Positions 45,303 to 54,051 of a stretch of 64,000 nt of DNA are shown in pieces; the stretch's first letter is position 1; every line of letters starts with the position of its first letter. The stretch is from contig BJGZ01000001.1 of assembly GCA_014191195.1 (NCBI GenBank), positions 1 through 64,000 on the forward strand, in the 5' to 3' direction. The translations under genes were made by a program, and so were the position numbers. The DNA comes from Chlorobiota bacterium (GTDB lineage Bacteria > Bacteroidota > Ignavibacteria > Kapaibacteriales > UBA961). Below the pieces are notes generated by a model. It made no database searches and was not told the origin of the DNA. It saw only the letters and a list, made by a program, of their open reading frames with translations.

Positions 45303-46085
45303 ATGAATATTAGATTAGATGGTAAAACAGCCTTAGTGTGTGGTAGTTCTCAAGGAATTGGGCTTAGCATAGCTATGATGCTTGCAGAATCAGGTGCAAA
45401 TATTATTGCATTTGCTAGAAATAATCATTCTTTAGAATCACTTGTTGCTTCATTGCCTAATAATGGCAATCAATTTCACAGGGCTTTGATAGCTGATTTT
45501 TCTTCTTTGGATGAAGTAAAAAAAGCACTTAAAACTATAGAAGATATTACTGTTCATATATTGATTAATAATACTGGTGGTCCACCTCCGGGTAATATAT
45601 CAAATGCCCATTCACAAGAATTCTATGATGCATTTACTCGATTACTTGTTTGTAGTCACGAAATAACAATGCATGTTCTGCCGGGTATGAAAAAAGAAGG
45701 ATGGGGTCGAATTATTAATATTATTTCAACTTCTGTTAGGCAGCCATTGGATGGTCTTGGAGTATCCAATACAATCCGTGGGGCAACAGCAAGTTGGGCT
45801 AAAACATTATCTAATGAAGTTGCAGCTTATGGAATTACTGTCAATAGCATTTTACCAGGGGCTACAAAAACTGGTCGTTTAACAGGTATTTTACAAAAAA
45901 AAGCGGCTGATAATAATATTTCAGTAGAAGAAGCATCGGTGTTGATGGCACAGGAAATCCCTATGAAACGATTAGCAGAACCAAAAGATATTGCTGCATC
46001 AGCAGTATTCTTATCATCAGATTTTGCCTCTTATATTACTGGAATTACTCTATTGATCGATGGCGGGCGAACAAAAGCTTTGTGA
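45303..46085 (+). CDS. SDR-family oxidoreductase with non-canonical active site
   Basis: 260 residues from the ATG at 45303, where MNIRLDGKTALVCGSSQGIG fits the fold; an upstream ATG at 45270 is less likely. The cofactor motif GSSQGIG, NNTGGP and the Ser in IISTSVRQP are in place. At the usual YxxxK site the sequence reads SNTIR, so both the catalytic Tyr and Lys appear replaced. The C-terminus has LIDGGRTKAL. A divergent SDR branch is the simplest reading. It sits 16 nt after the VWA-OmpA gene, and its TGA overlaps the next ATG. Confidence 0.8.
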   Translation: MNIRLDGKTALVCGSSQGIGLSIAMMLAESGANIIAFARNNHSLESLVASLPNNGNQFHRALIADFSSLDEVKKALKTIEDITVHILINNTGGPPPGNISNAHSQEFYDAFTRLLVCSHEITMHVLPGMKKEGWGRIINIISTSVRQPLDGLGVSNTIRGATASWAKTLSNEVAAYGITVNSILPGATKTGRLTGILQKKAADNNISVEEASVLMAQEIPMKRLAEPKDIAASAVFLSSDFASYITGITLLIDGGRTKAL

Positions 46086-46891
46086 TGAATAGACCTATAA
46101 GAACATATATAGCTGCATTTAAAAGTGGTATATCTACATTGATGGAATATCGAATAGATTTTTTAACAAATAGTACTTTATCATTATTGATTCATGCTTT
46201 TGTGCAAATTATTTTGTGGGAATCTGTGTTTAAATCAAAAGGGCAAGGGGCTATACAAGGTTATACGGCCGATTCTATGTATATATATATTTGTTTTGTT
46301 TCTTTGTGCACTATATTAACAAGAAGTGGAAGAATAGAAAGAGGGGTGGGAGACGAAATAAGAAATGGAGACTTAAATAAATACTTACTGAAACCTCTTT
46401 CTCATTTAGGATTTTCGGGGGCTATGGTTGCAGCTGAAAAAGTGGGAACATTGTTATTTGCTTTAATAATATTTCCTTTCTTTGTTTTCTTTACCACATA
46501 TCAAATACAAATAGCTGGTACTATTTGGGGTATGCTGATATTATTAACTGCAATAATATGTAAATTTTTTATCTCGATGGCAATAAGCTACTTAGCATTT
46601 TGGTATGAAGAAACTTGGACATTTCATATAATTCTTGATATAAGTATGGTTTTTTTGTCTGGTGCTATGTTGCCATTATCAATGTTACCTGCTTGGATAC
46701 TACCAATTTCAAATCTCCTTCCTTTTCAATATTTTGGATATATTCCAGGAGCATTGGCAAGCGGTACAATCTCAATATCCCATGCACCACTCTATCTATT
46801 CATGAGTATTCTTTGGTGCATAATTTTTTGGATGATCACCAAAAGTATTTGGTTTTTAGGAATGAGAAAATACGGTGCTTTTGGAGGCTAA
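46085..46891 (+). CDS. ABC-2-type transporter permease
   Basis: 268 residues from ATG 46085 (a GTG directly before it is a less likely start). Six transmembrane helices are evident, with a conserved cytoplasmic loop RIERGVGDEIRNGDLNKYLLKP, split by charge, typical of the DUF990/ABC-2 permease group. An export role is likely. No ABC ATPase gene is adjacent in the window, so the partner must lie elsewhere. It overlaps the SDR stop by 1 nt and overlaps hpnE on the other strand by 36 nt. Confidence 0.82.
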   Translation: MNRPIRTYIAAFKSGISTLMEYRIDFLTNSTLSLLIHAFVQIILWESVFKSKGQGAIQGYTADSMYIYICFVSLCTILTRSGRIERGVGDEIRNGDLNKYLLKPLSHLGFSGAMVAAEKVGTLLFALIIFPFFVFFTTYQIQIAGTIWGMLILLTAIICKFFISMAISYLAFWYEETWTFHIILDISMVFLSGAMLPLSMLPAWILPISNLLPFQYFGYIPGALASGTISISHAPLYLFMSILWCIIFWMITKSIWFLGMRKYGAFGG

Positions 46892-48214
46892 TACTGCATT
46901 AGCAGCATGATATCCACTAATTGCAGCGCCTTCTAAAGTGGCTGGCAATTTGGTATTAGTCCAATCTCCGGCAATAAAAAGTCCTTCAATATCAGTATAA
47001 GGTGAATGTCTTTTATTTTCTATCTCTGGTGTGGCTAAAAAAGTTGCTTGTTTTTCCTTAATTACTTTCCAGTGTAATAACTTCGCATGTTTAATTGAAG
47101 GAAAGCATAGTTTTATTTCCTGTAAACACTGTATTGCAATTGATGTACCCTCATCATCAATAGAGTTATTTCCTGCACTCACAGTACAAGATAATAGGGT
47201 AGAGCTTATATTGTTTTGCATAAAAGCATTTTTATGAAAAACCCATTGTGTATTGGTTCCTAATAATGCAGCAAACTCTATATCAGGAAATTCTACATCT
47301 ATCCACAAATACACAGAAATAATTGGTGAAAATGTATACTGATCCAAGGCTTTATAAAATGTATATTCTTTGCATTCTTTATGTATAATGCGTTTTATGC
47401 TTTTAGGTGGAATTGCCATAATTATAGAATTCGAATGGTATATTTCTCCAGATTTAGTAAGAACAGCGCTTGGTTTTTTGTCTTTAAATACTACTTCTTC
47501 TACTAGCTCACCAAGTTTGATAATACCATTGTGCTCAGCAAGCCAATCAGGAAAAGGGGACAATAAATCAGATAATCCAACTTTTGGAAGAATAAGCGTA
47601 GAAGCGTCTTTTTTTCCTAAAAATGCAAGAGTTAATACTTGTACAAAAAGAGAAGCAGCAACCTCTTTGGGATGACCATTTAAAGTGGCAAGAATAATGG
47701 GTGTCCACAAAATATCAATACAATGTGCAGATTGATTTTCTGATAATAAAAACTCAAATGCAGTTAGAGAACCAGATTTTGCGAATCCTAAACGAATACG
47801 TATTGCAAAGTAAAGAGCTGAAATCTTCTCTGATAAAGATAGTTTTTTTAGATTCATAATACCAAAAGCCACACCCAAAGCAGCAGGAAATACATCTGCT
47901 TTTAAGATGTCAGAATGTCCATCTGAATACATAAATGGCACAGATAAATGATGCTGTCTATAAAGTAAACTATCGGTTTTAAGAGTAGATAAAATGTTTA
48001 AAAAGTGAGTATAACAACCCATCAAGGCATGTTGTCCATTGTCAATACAATCCCCAGATTGTTTATCTATAAAAGAACGAGCTCTTCCACCAATATATAA
48101 GGTTGATTCTAATAAAAGAACACGCTTATTATGTTGAGCCAATAATAAAGCAGATTGTATTCCAGATACTCCGGCACCTATCACAATACAATCAAAGATA
48201 TTGTCATTATTCAT
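46856..48214 (-). CDS. hpnE: Hydroxysqualene dehydroxylase (HpnE-like)
   Basis: 452 residues of the FAD-dependent amine-oxidase/desaturase superfamily. The dinucleotide site is VIGAGVSGIQSALLLAQ, followed by YIGGRARSF and DNGQHALMGCY, which is typical of HpnE. ILWTPIILATLN near 175 and the C-terminal LFIAGDWTNTKLPATLEGA also fit. HpnE works with HpnC and HpnD to make squalene from farnesyl diphosphate; neither partner is in the window. A carotenoid desaturase is less likely because that FAD signature differs. It is convergent with the permease gene. Confidence 0.82.
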   Translation of the reverse strand: MNNDNIFDCIVIGAGVSGIQSALLLAQHNKRVLLLESTLYIGGRARSFIDKQSGDCIDNGQHALMGCYTHFLNILSTLKTDSLLYRQHHLSVPFMYSDGHSDILKADVFPAALGVAFGIMNLKKLSLSEKISALYFAIRIRLGFAKSGSLTAFEFLLSENQSAHCIDILWTPIILATLNGHPKEVAASLFVQVLTLAFLGKKDASTLILPKVGLSDLLSPFPDWLAEHNGIIKLGELVEEVVFKDKKPSAVLTKSGEIYHSNSIIMAIPPKSIKRIIHKECKEYTFYKALDQYTFSPIISVYLWIDVEFPDIEFAALLGTNTQWVFHKNAFMQNNISSTLLSCTVSAGNNSIDDEGTSIAIQCLQEIKLCFPSIKHAKLLHWKVIKEKQATFLATPEIENKRHSPYTDIEGLFIAGDWTNTKLPATLEGAAISGYHAANAVLASKSTVFSHS

Positions 48215-48318
48215 GAAAAAAATATCAATAAATGAAAATCACAAGCAAATTACACCCTTGTTTTAAGCATAAGAGTAAAGAAGCTAAGAAATTATTTCTT
48301 TTCACGCAAAATTCATTG

Positions 48319-48327
48319 TATTTTTGT
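48319..48327 (+). promoter_or_regulatory. Promoter element upstream of tRNA-Leu
   Basis: TATTTTTG (48319-48326) is an exact -7 match 34 nt before the tRNA. At 20 nt upstream the sequence is TTTC (48295-48298), one mismatch from the TTTG -33 element. It could drive the tRNA and, by read-through, tig. Confidence 0.5.
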
Positions 48328-48360
48328 GCTCTTTGCAAATTCAAATTGTAAAGATTGATT

Positions 48361-48441
48361 GCGGATGTGGCGAAATGGCATACGCGCCAGACTTAGGATC
48401 TGGTGGGGCAACCCGTAGGAGTTCGAGTCTCCTCATCCGCA
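48361..48441 (+). tRNA. tRNA-Leu (anticodon UAG)
   Basis: Class II tRNA of 81 nt. The acceptor stem pairs GCGGATG with CATCCGC, with discriminator A at 48441. The anticodon arm is CCAGA-CTTAGGA-TCTGG, giving anticodon TAG for CTA leucine codons. A long variable arm (TGGGGCAACCCGT) and the T arm AGGAG-TTCGAGT-CTCCT follow. CCA is not encoded. It lies 65 nt before the trigger factor start and may share its transcript. Confidence 0.97.
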
Positions 48442-48506
48442 CTTAACTTATATATCCCGAATTGAACGGGAATTCTATTTAATGATTCATATCTAAGGTA
48501 CTATCT

Positions 48507-49961
48507 TTGGAAACTAACGTTGTTTCGATTGACTCATGCACTCAAGAAGTTACATTTACTTTAACTTCAGAGGACCTTATACCTCATTTTGAGCGTGCCT
48601 ATCGTGAGGCTCAGCCTAATCTAGAAATCAAGGGTTTTCGTAAAGGCAAAGTACCATTGCCAATCATTAAGCAAAGATTTGGGCGTCAAATCGAAAATGA
48701 TTCATTGATGAATGTTGCAGATGATGAGTTTAAGAGCTATACACGTAATAATAATATTCGTGTAATTGGCCAGCCTCAACTTATGGATATGAAAAAGGAA
48801 TCTGATGGCACTGTAGCATATATAATTCGATTTGATACAATACCAGAATTTGAATTGGGTTCATATGAAGGCCTTGAATTATTAAAACCAGTACATACTG
48901 TTAATGATGATGAAGTAGATGCAGTTGTTCAAGACATGCTTGTTAAAGCTGCAGTTCATACTCCAGCAGATAAAGCAGATGATAATTTGCATACAGTACA
49001 TGTTCGCTTTATTAAAGTGGATGATGAAACCGGCAAACCAATTGAAGGTGTGGAAGCTGAAGAAAATACTATTTTCTTGAACCATCCGGATTTAGATGGC
49101 TTTTTGAGAGATTCACTAATAGGCAAAAAAGTTGGTGAAAAAGCAACATATATTGATGCTCCTGAAAGTGACAATTCTAATCCAGATAGATTTGATGTAG
49201 AAATCTTAAAAGTTGAAAAACTTGTCAAACCAGAACTCAATGATGCATTTGCAAGTGCATATTCAAATGGACGTTTGAATTCTGTGGATGAACTATATCA
49301 AGATATTAGAAAGTATAATAATACAATGCTTGAAAATGAAACTAGAAAAGAGCTAGAAGTTCAAGTTGTAGAACAAATGAGTACACAGCATACCTTTTTA
49401 GTACCTAAAGCAATTGTTCAAGATGTTATGGTAGGCATGCTTGAGAATTTAAAAAAACAACAAAAAGATAATCCTGAAATTCAAAACATGAATATTTCGG
49501 AAATGGAAGATGTATTTCGTCCATATGCAGAACAAACAGCTAGATGGGAACTTGTTCGCGATAAAATAATCGAAAAAGAGGGAATTCAATTAGAAGAAAA
49601 TGATATCATTCCATATATGGAGTATTATCGACAAAATTCTAAATTGAATGATGATCAAATTCTTTCATTTTTAATGAAAGAAAATAATCTAATGGGATCT
49701 ATCATTGCCAGAAAAGCAATGGATAAAATATTAGAGAAAGCAATAATTACAGATACAGATCCTGAAACATATTTCAAGCAAAAAGAACTACATGCAGGAA
49801 TGTTTGGTGGTTTGGATGATATTGAAGCAGAAATATCAAATGATGACGATACAAAGCCAACAAAAAAATCATCTAAAACTGCTAAATCATCAAAAAAAGA
49901 TGAATCAGCAGATGATGAAAAACCTAAACGTAAAAATAAAGCTAAAACATTAGGTGAATAA
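48507..49961 (+). CDS. tig: Trigger factor
   Basis: 484 residues. The N-terminal ribosome-binding domain has the signature GFRKGKVP (about 42-49). A PPIase-like region (about 155-245) and a large helical chaperone domain (about 250-435) follow. The last 40 residues are a Lys/Asp-rich extension. The start is TTG at 48507: no ATG occurs in frame until about codon 61, an in-frame TGA precedes it at 48483, and the family alignment needs this N-terminus. It binds nascent chains at the ribosome exit. clpP and clpX follow, a conserved order. Confidence 0.93.
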   Translation: METNVVSIDSCTQEVTFTLTSEDLIPHFERAYREAQPNLEIKGFRKGKVPLPIIKQRFGRQIENDSLMNVADDEFKSYTRNNNIRVIGQPQLMDMKKESDGTVAYIIRFDTIPEFELGSYEGLELLKPVHTVNDDEVDAVVQDMLVKAAVHTPADKADDNLHTVHVRFIKVDDETGKPIEGVEAEENTIFLNHPDLDGFLRDSLIGKKVGEKATYIDAPESDNSNPDRFDVEILKVEKLVKPELNDAFASAYSNGRLNSVDELYQDIRKYNNTMLENETRKELEVQVVEQMSTQHTFLVPKAIVQDVMVGMLENLKKQQKDNPEIQNMNISEMEDVFRPYAEQTARWELVRDKIIEKEGIQLEENDIIPYMEYYRQNSKLNDDQILSFLMKENNLMGSIIARKAMDKILEKAIITDTDPETYFKQKELHAGMFGGLDDIEAEISNDDDTKPTKKSSKTAKSSKKDESADDEKPKRKNKAKTLGE

Positions 49962-50026
49962 ATTTTAGATTTCCTTTAGAAAAAGAATTGTTGTTAATTC
50001 ACTAATCATTTATTAGAGCTAATTTT

Positions 50027-50641
50027 ATGATGAACCAGCTAGTTCCGATGGTTGTTGAACAAACAAGCCGCGGCGAAAGAGCATATGATATATATTCACG
50101 TTTGTTAAAGGATAGAATCATTTTTATTGGCACGCCAATTGATGATCATGTAGCAAGCCTTACTGTTGCTCAATTACTATTTTTAGAAAGTGAGGATCCA
50201 ACCAAGGATATTAATATTTATATTAATTCACCGGGTGGAAGTGTTACATCAGGCATGGCGATTTATGATACAATGCAGTTTGTTAGGCCAGACATAAGTA
50301 CTATTTGTGTTGGGATGGCTGCTTCTATGGCTCAGGTATTATTATGTGCAGGAACTAAAGGAAAAAGATATGTTCTTCCTAATTCCAGAATTATGATGCA
50401 TCAGCCTTTAGGTGGAACGCAAGGTCAGGCAACAGATATAGAGATTTATACCAAAGAAATGCTAAGAATAAGAGAAATGTTATATACTATTATTAGCAAT
50501 CACACTGGTAAAGATCAAAAAACGATTTTAAAGGATGCAGATCGCGATAATTATATGAGTGCAGTTCAAGCCGTTGAATATGGTATCGCAGATAAAATTC
50601 TTGAAAGACGTCACGAGGAACTAGTAAAAAAACCGATTTAA
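50027..50641 (+). CDS. clpP: ATP-dependent Clp protease proteolytic subunit
   Basis: 204 residues. The catalytic triad is Ser in VGMAASMAQ, His in MMHQPLGG and Asp in [16 protein letters not shown] is the conserved handle segment. It differs from E. coli ClpP by Met for Gln and by AQ for GA around the Ser, outside the catalytic residues. It forms the ClpP chamber used by ClpX (50753) and perhaps ClpA/C. Two ATGs stand in tandem at 50027 and 50030. An intrinsic terminator follows the stop. Confidence 0.96.
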   Translation: MMNQLVPMVVEQTSRGERAYDIYSRLLKDRIIFIGTPIDDHVASLTVAQLLFLESEDPTKDINIYINSPGGSVTSGMAIYDTMQFVRPDISTICVGMAASMAQVLLCAGTKGKRYVLPNSRIMMHQPLGGTQGQATDIEIYTKEMLRIREMLYTIISNHTGKDQKTILKDADRDNYMSAVQAVEYGIADKILERRHEELVKKPI

Positions 50642-50659
50642 CCTTAAAGAATAGATTTT

Positions 50660-50696
50660 ATGGCGTGGCGGAATAGTTCGTCTCGCCATTTTTTTT
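50660..50696 (+). terminator. Intrinsic terminator after clpP
   Basis: ATGGCG (50660-50665) pairs with CGCCAT (50684-50689), and the stem continues with one mismatch and wobbles to about 12 bp, followed by eight T residues. It separates clpP from clpX, which starts 57 nt later. Confidence 0.88.
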
Positions 50697-50752
50697 CAAT
50701 ATATGTGTTGAAAAATATGTGTTGAAATGATTTACAATGATTTTATAGATAT

Positions 50753-52048
50753 ATGAATAATTCTTCCGGAACTTCTAAAGGTGCAATTCACTGTTCATTT
50801 TGTGGCAGAGGATCATCAGAAGTAACAAACCTTATAGCTGGAAAAGATGTATACATATGTGATATATGTATTTATACATCTGCAGATATTTTGAAGCAAA
50901 ATTCAACACCTGTAGCAGCTGTTACATCTAAAAGTAAGAAAACAGCTTTGTTAAAACCATCTGATATTAAATCTAAATTGGATGAATATGTTATTGGGCA
51001 AGAAAAAGCTAAAAGAACTTTATCTGTAGCAGTATATAATCACTATAAAAGAATAAAATCTCAAAGTATTTCTGGGTTTTTAGAAGAAGTTGAAATCGAG
51101 AAAAGCAATATTATGTTGGTTGGCCCAACAGGAACAGGAAAAACATTATTGGCTAAAACATTAGCTAGAATATTAGATGTTCCTTTTGCAGTTGCTGATG
51201 CCACAACAATTACAGAATCTGGATATGTAGGCGACGATGTAGAAACGATTCTTGTACACTTATTGCAAAGTGCTGATTATGATGTAGAGAAAGCAGAAAG
51301 AGGCATAGTATATATTGATGAAATAGATAAAATAGCAAGAAGATCAGATTCTCAAAGTATTACAAGAGATGTTTCAGGTGAAGGCGTTCAACAAGCACTT
51401 TTAAAATTGTTAGAAGGAACTGTTGCAGGCGTACCACCGCGCGGTGGACGCAAACATCCAGAACAACCATTGGTGTATGTAAATACAAAAAATATTCTTT
51501 TTATCTGTGGTGGTGCATTTGACGGAATAGAAAAGATCATTGCAAGAAGAATGAATGCCAAAACAATAGGATTTAGCTATAATTCTCAGCAAAATGTAGA
51601 AGAATCTGATGCACTGTTATCATTGGTAGAATCTAAAGATTTATTAAAATTTGGATTTATTCCAGAATTAATTGGTCGTTTACCTGTTATAGCTCCATTA
51701 ACACCATTATCCGATGAGGCTATGTTAGATATTCTTACAAAGCCAAAAAATGCTTTAGTAAAACAATATCAAAAGCTATTTAAAATGGAAGAATGTGATT
51801 TACATTTTTTACCAGAAGCTCTAATGGAAATAGTAGAAAAAGCTAGAAATCGTAAAACAGGTGCTAGAGGACTAAGATCAATAATTGAAGAAATTATGTT
51901 GCCTATCATGTTTGACTTACCTGATAAAAAGAATATTAAGCATTGTACTATTAACAAAGCTGTTGTTCAAGAAGGTGCAGTACCATCTTATGAGGCAGTT
52001 GCTGAAAAGCAAGCTTCAAGTAATAAAGTAAAAAAAGCATTGAAATAA
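50753..52048 (+). CDS. clpX: ATP-dependent Clp protease ATP-binding subunit ClpX
   Basis: 431 residues. The N-terminal zinc-binding domain has CSFCGRG and CDICI (four Cys). The AAA+ domain has GPTGTGKT (Walker A), VYIDEIDKI (Walker B), the RKHP pore loop and the IGF tripeptide that docks on ClpP. ClpX unfolds tagged proteins for ClpP, encoded just upstream. The gene is beyond the clpP terminator, so it either has its own promoter in the 57-nt gap or depends on read-through; no good promoter motif is visible. Confidence 0.97.
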   Translation: MNNSSGTSKGAIHCSFCGRGSSEVTNLIAGKDVYICDICIYTSADILKQNSTPVAAVTSKSKKTALLKPSDIKSKLDEYVIGQEKAKRTLSVAVYNHYKRIKSQSISGFLEEVEIEKSNIMLVGPTGTGKTLLAKTLARILDVPFAVADATTITESGYVGDDVETILVHLLQSADYDVEKAERGIVYIDEIDKIARRSDSQSITRDVSGEGVQQALLKLLEGTVAGVPPRGGRKHPEQPLVYVNTKNILFICGGAFDGIEKIIARRMNAKTIGFSYNSQQNVEESDALLSLVESKDLLKFGFIPELIGRLPVIAPLTPLSDEAMLDILTKPKNALVKQYQKLFKMEECDLHFLPEALMEIVEKARNRKTGARGLRSIIEEIMLPIMFDLPDKKNIKHCTINKAVVQEGAVPSYEAVAEKQASSNKVKKALK

Positions 52049-52117
52049 AGTCTTAAACCTATATTGATTTATTTGAATTTACCATAAATTTCTTTTCTTG
52101 TGAACACATCATAACTC

Positions 52118-52150
52118 TTTGTGTTTAAAGGTTGAACTTCTTACTTTTGT
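52118..52150 (+). promoter_or_regulatory. Bacteroidota-type promoter for mreB
   Basis: TTTG (52118-52121), 20 nt, then TACTTTTGT (52142-52150). This is a near-perfect TTTG-N20-TANNTTTG match, 56 nt before the mreB ATG at 52206. Confidence 0.72.
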
Positions 52151-52205
52151 GAAGCTATTTGTGTATTGCAAATAGATACTGATTTCATTATTGTGCGAGA
52201 ATAGA

Positions 52206-53228
52206 ATGCGTTTTGGCTTCTTATCCACTGATGTAGCTATTGATTTAGGTACTGCAAATACCCTTATTTGGATAAAAGATAAAGGACTTGTATTAAATGA
52301 GCCATCAATAGTGGCTTTTGATAGAACAAATAAACATATATTGGCTATTGGCCACGAAGCTCAGGCGATGGTTGGTAAAACTCATCGTGATATTCGAACA
52401 ATAAGACCATTAAAAGACGGTGTTATAGCAGATTTTGAAATTGCAGAGGGTATGCTTAGAGCATTTATCAGAAAGGTATCTTTAAGTTGGCAACCTGCAA
52501 GAAGAGTAGTTATTTGTGTTCCCTCTGGAATAACAGAAGTTGAAAAAAGAGCAGTTCGTGATAGTGCAGAACACGCCGGCGCCAAGGAAGTATATTTAAT
52601 AGCTGAGCCAATGGCGGCTGCAATTGGTATTGGATTAGATGTTCATGAGCCAAAAGGAAATATGATTGTTGATATCGGTGGTGGTACAACAGAAATTGCT
52701 GTAATTGCTTTGTCCGGAATTGTAAATGATGAATCTATAAGAATTGCAGGCGATGAAATGACTAATTCCATCGTACAATACTTCAAAAGAAATCATAATA
52801 TTTTAATCGGTGAAAGAACAGCAGAAATTATTAAATGTGAAGTAGGATCAGCATACCCTTTAGAAGAAGAAGTTGAAATCGAAGTTAAAGGACGCGATCT
52901 TATTACTGGAATTCCACAATCAATAACAGTTAGCTCTATAGATATACGGGAAGCTCTCAGCGAATCAGTTGGTGTAATTGTAAATGCTGTTAGAACATTA
53001 CTAGAACGTACACCTCCAGAACTATCTGCAGATATCTACGATAGAGGCATTATGCTTTCTGGTGGCGGTGCACTGCTAAAAGGACTCGATAAACGCCTAT
53101 CTATGGAAACTACACTTTCAGTTCATATAGTAGAAGATCCTTTAACTGCTGTTGTAAGAGGTACTGGAAAAGTACTAGAAAATTTAAATTATTATATGCC
53201 CGGTTTAATCAAAAGTAAGAGATATTAA
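52206..53228 (+). CDS. mreB: Rod shape-determining protein MreB
   Basis: 340 residues from the ATG at 52206; an upstream TTG at 52191 is not needed. The actin-fold motifs are AIDLGTANTLIW (phosphate 1), IVDIGGGTTEIAVIAL (phosphate 2) and LSGGGALLKGLD (adenosine). The N-terminus starts FGFLSTDVAID as in other MreB proteins. It organises cell-wall elongation under the inner membrane. mreC and mreD are not adjacent; instead the next genes are a small Tudor-like protein and rpsU, which is an unusual arrangement. Confidence 0.96.
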   Translation: MRFGFLSTDVAIDLGTANTLIWIKDKGLVLNEPSIVAFDRTNKHILAIGHEAQAMVGKTHRDIRTIRPLKDGVIADFEIAEGMLRAFIRKVSLSWQPARRVVICVPSGITEVEKRAVRDSAEHAGAKEVYLIAEPMAAAIGIGLDVHEPKGNMIVDIGGGTTEIAVIALSGIVNDESIRIAGDEMTNSIVQYFKRNHNILIGERTAEIIKCEVGSAYPLEEEVEIEVKGRDLITGIPQSITVSSIDIREALSESVGVIVNAVRTLLERTPPELSADIYDRGIMLSGGGALLKGLDKRLSMETTLSVHIVEDPLTAVVRGTGKVLENLNYYMPGLIKSKRY

Positions 53229-53355
53229 ACAATCACTGATTCAGTTTGTTCGCATAAGTTGTTGAACATATTGTGACTGAATTATCTGTTATTTTGAAAA
53301 GTAATTTTTATTTTGTATTTTAGCCTTCCTTTTACGAATTTGAGGATTCAGCTCA

Positions 53356-53775
53356 ATGGTTGAAAAAAAGACCCCTAGAGTACGTCGTGCAAAAAAAGCA
53401 AAATACGTTAAGTTATTTTCGCCTTTTTTGATGAAAGAAACCAAGCACGAGCTTATTGGTGAGCCTATGGAAAACACTGAGGGCCGTCGTCAGTGGGCTA
53501 GATGTACAGTTAGCCGTCATTCCCAATTGGTTGATTTAGATGTTTTAGAAGCAAAGAATGATAGAACAAGCGCTATTGTTCAGGTATCAAAAGAGGATTC
53601 ACGTCCTTATGATCCACAAGATGCTTATAGTATTGGCGATGTTATATATCATACTAAATGGGATGATTTAGGAGTAGTTCTTTCAAAAGAAATTATTTCT
53701 AATGGTGGTTATGCAATCATCGTTCAGTTTGAGAAAAACAAAGAAAAGAAATTGATAGAAAAATTAGTTAAATAA
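53356..53775 (+). CDS. Small protein with UvrD/PcrA C-terminal (Tudor-like) domain
   Basis: 139 residues. The last 46 residues (about 92-138: YSIGDVIYHTKWDDLGVVLS then VQFEKNKEKKLIEKL) follow the pattern GD-x3-H-x-K(W/F)-x2-G-x-V...v-x-F...K-x-L of the Tudor-like tail of UvrD/PcrA helicases, which contacts RNA polymerase. The N-terminal half is basic (KTPRVRRAKKAKYV) with no known domain. No helicase domain is present. A role at RNA polymerase or in binding nucleic acid is inference. It sits 26 nt before rpsU and 127 nt after mreB. Confidence 0.7.
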   Translation: MVEKKTPRVRRAKKAKYVKLFSPFLMKETKHELIGEPMENTEGRRQWARCTVSRHSQLVDLDVLEAKNDRTSAIVQVSKEDSRPYDPQDAYSIGDVIYHTKWDDLGVVLSKEIISNGGYAIIVQFEKNKEKKLIEKLVK

Positions 53776-53801
53776 ATTGTTCATTTTACCCTAAGTACAA
53801 C

Positions 53802-53996
53802 ATGGTAGGCGTAACAATCCAATCGAATGAGTCTATAGACAGAGCACTTCGCCGTTTCAAAAAGAAATATGAGAGAAGTGGAGTATTAAGAGAATTTAAG
53901 AAGCGTGCATTTTTCATGAAGCCTTCTGTAGAGAAGCGTCTTTCTAGAATGAAAGCTATGCGTCGTCAATATCGCTCTACAATAGAACAAGAATAG
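53802..53996 (+). CDS. rpsU: 30S ribosomal protein bS21
   Basis: 64 residues with the typical bS21 sequence: ESIDRALRRFKKKYERSGVL near the start and basic repeats KRLSRMKAMRRQ after it. It is a late-assembling small-subunit protein involved in initiation. It shares a unit with the Tudor-like protein (26 nt) and is followed by a strong intrinsic terminator. Confidence 0.96.
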   Translation: MVGVTIQSNESIDRALRRFKKKYERSGVLREFKKRAFFMKPSVEKRLSRMKAMRRQYRSTIEQE

Positions 53997-54016
53997 TCTA
54001 AGTGCAATTAGATTTG

Positions 54017-54051
54017 GCCATGTATTCTTTCGAGTACATGGCTTTTTTTTT
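54017..54051 (+). terminator. Intrinsic terminator after rpsU
   Basis: GCCATGTA (54017-54024) pairs with TACATGGC (54035-54042); three further inner pairs give 11 bp with a TTTC loop. Nine T residues follow. The end touches the stop of the convergent propeller lipoprotein gene. Confidence 0.92.

Noticed and set aside
48455-48471. Small inverted repeat TCCCG/CGGGA between tRNA-Leu and tig
   Set aside because: Five base pairs and no T run; not a convincing terminator.
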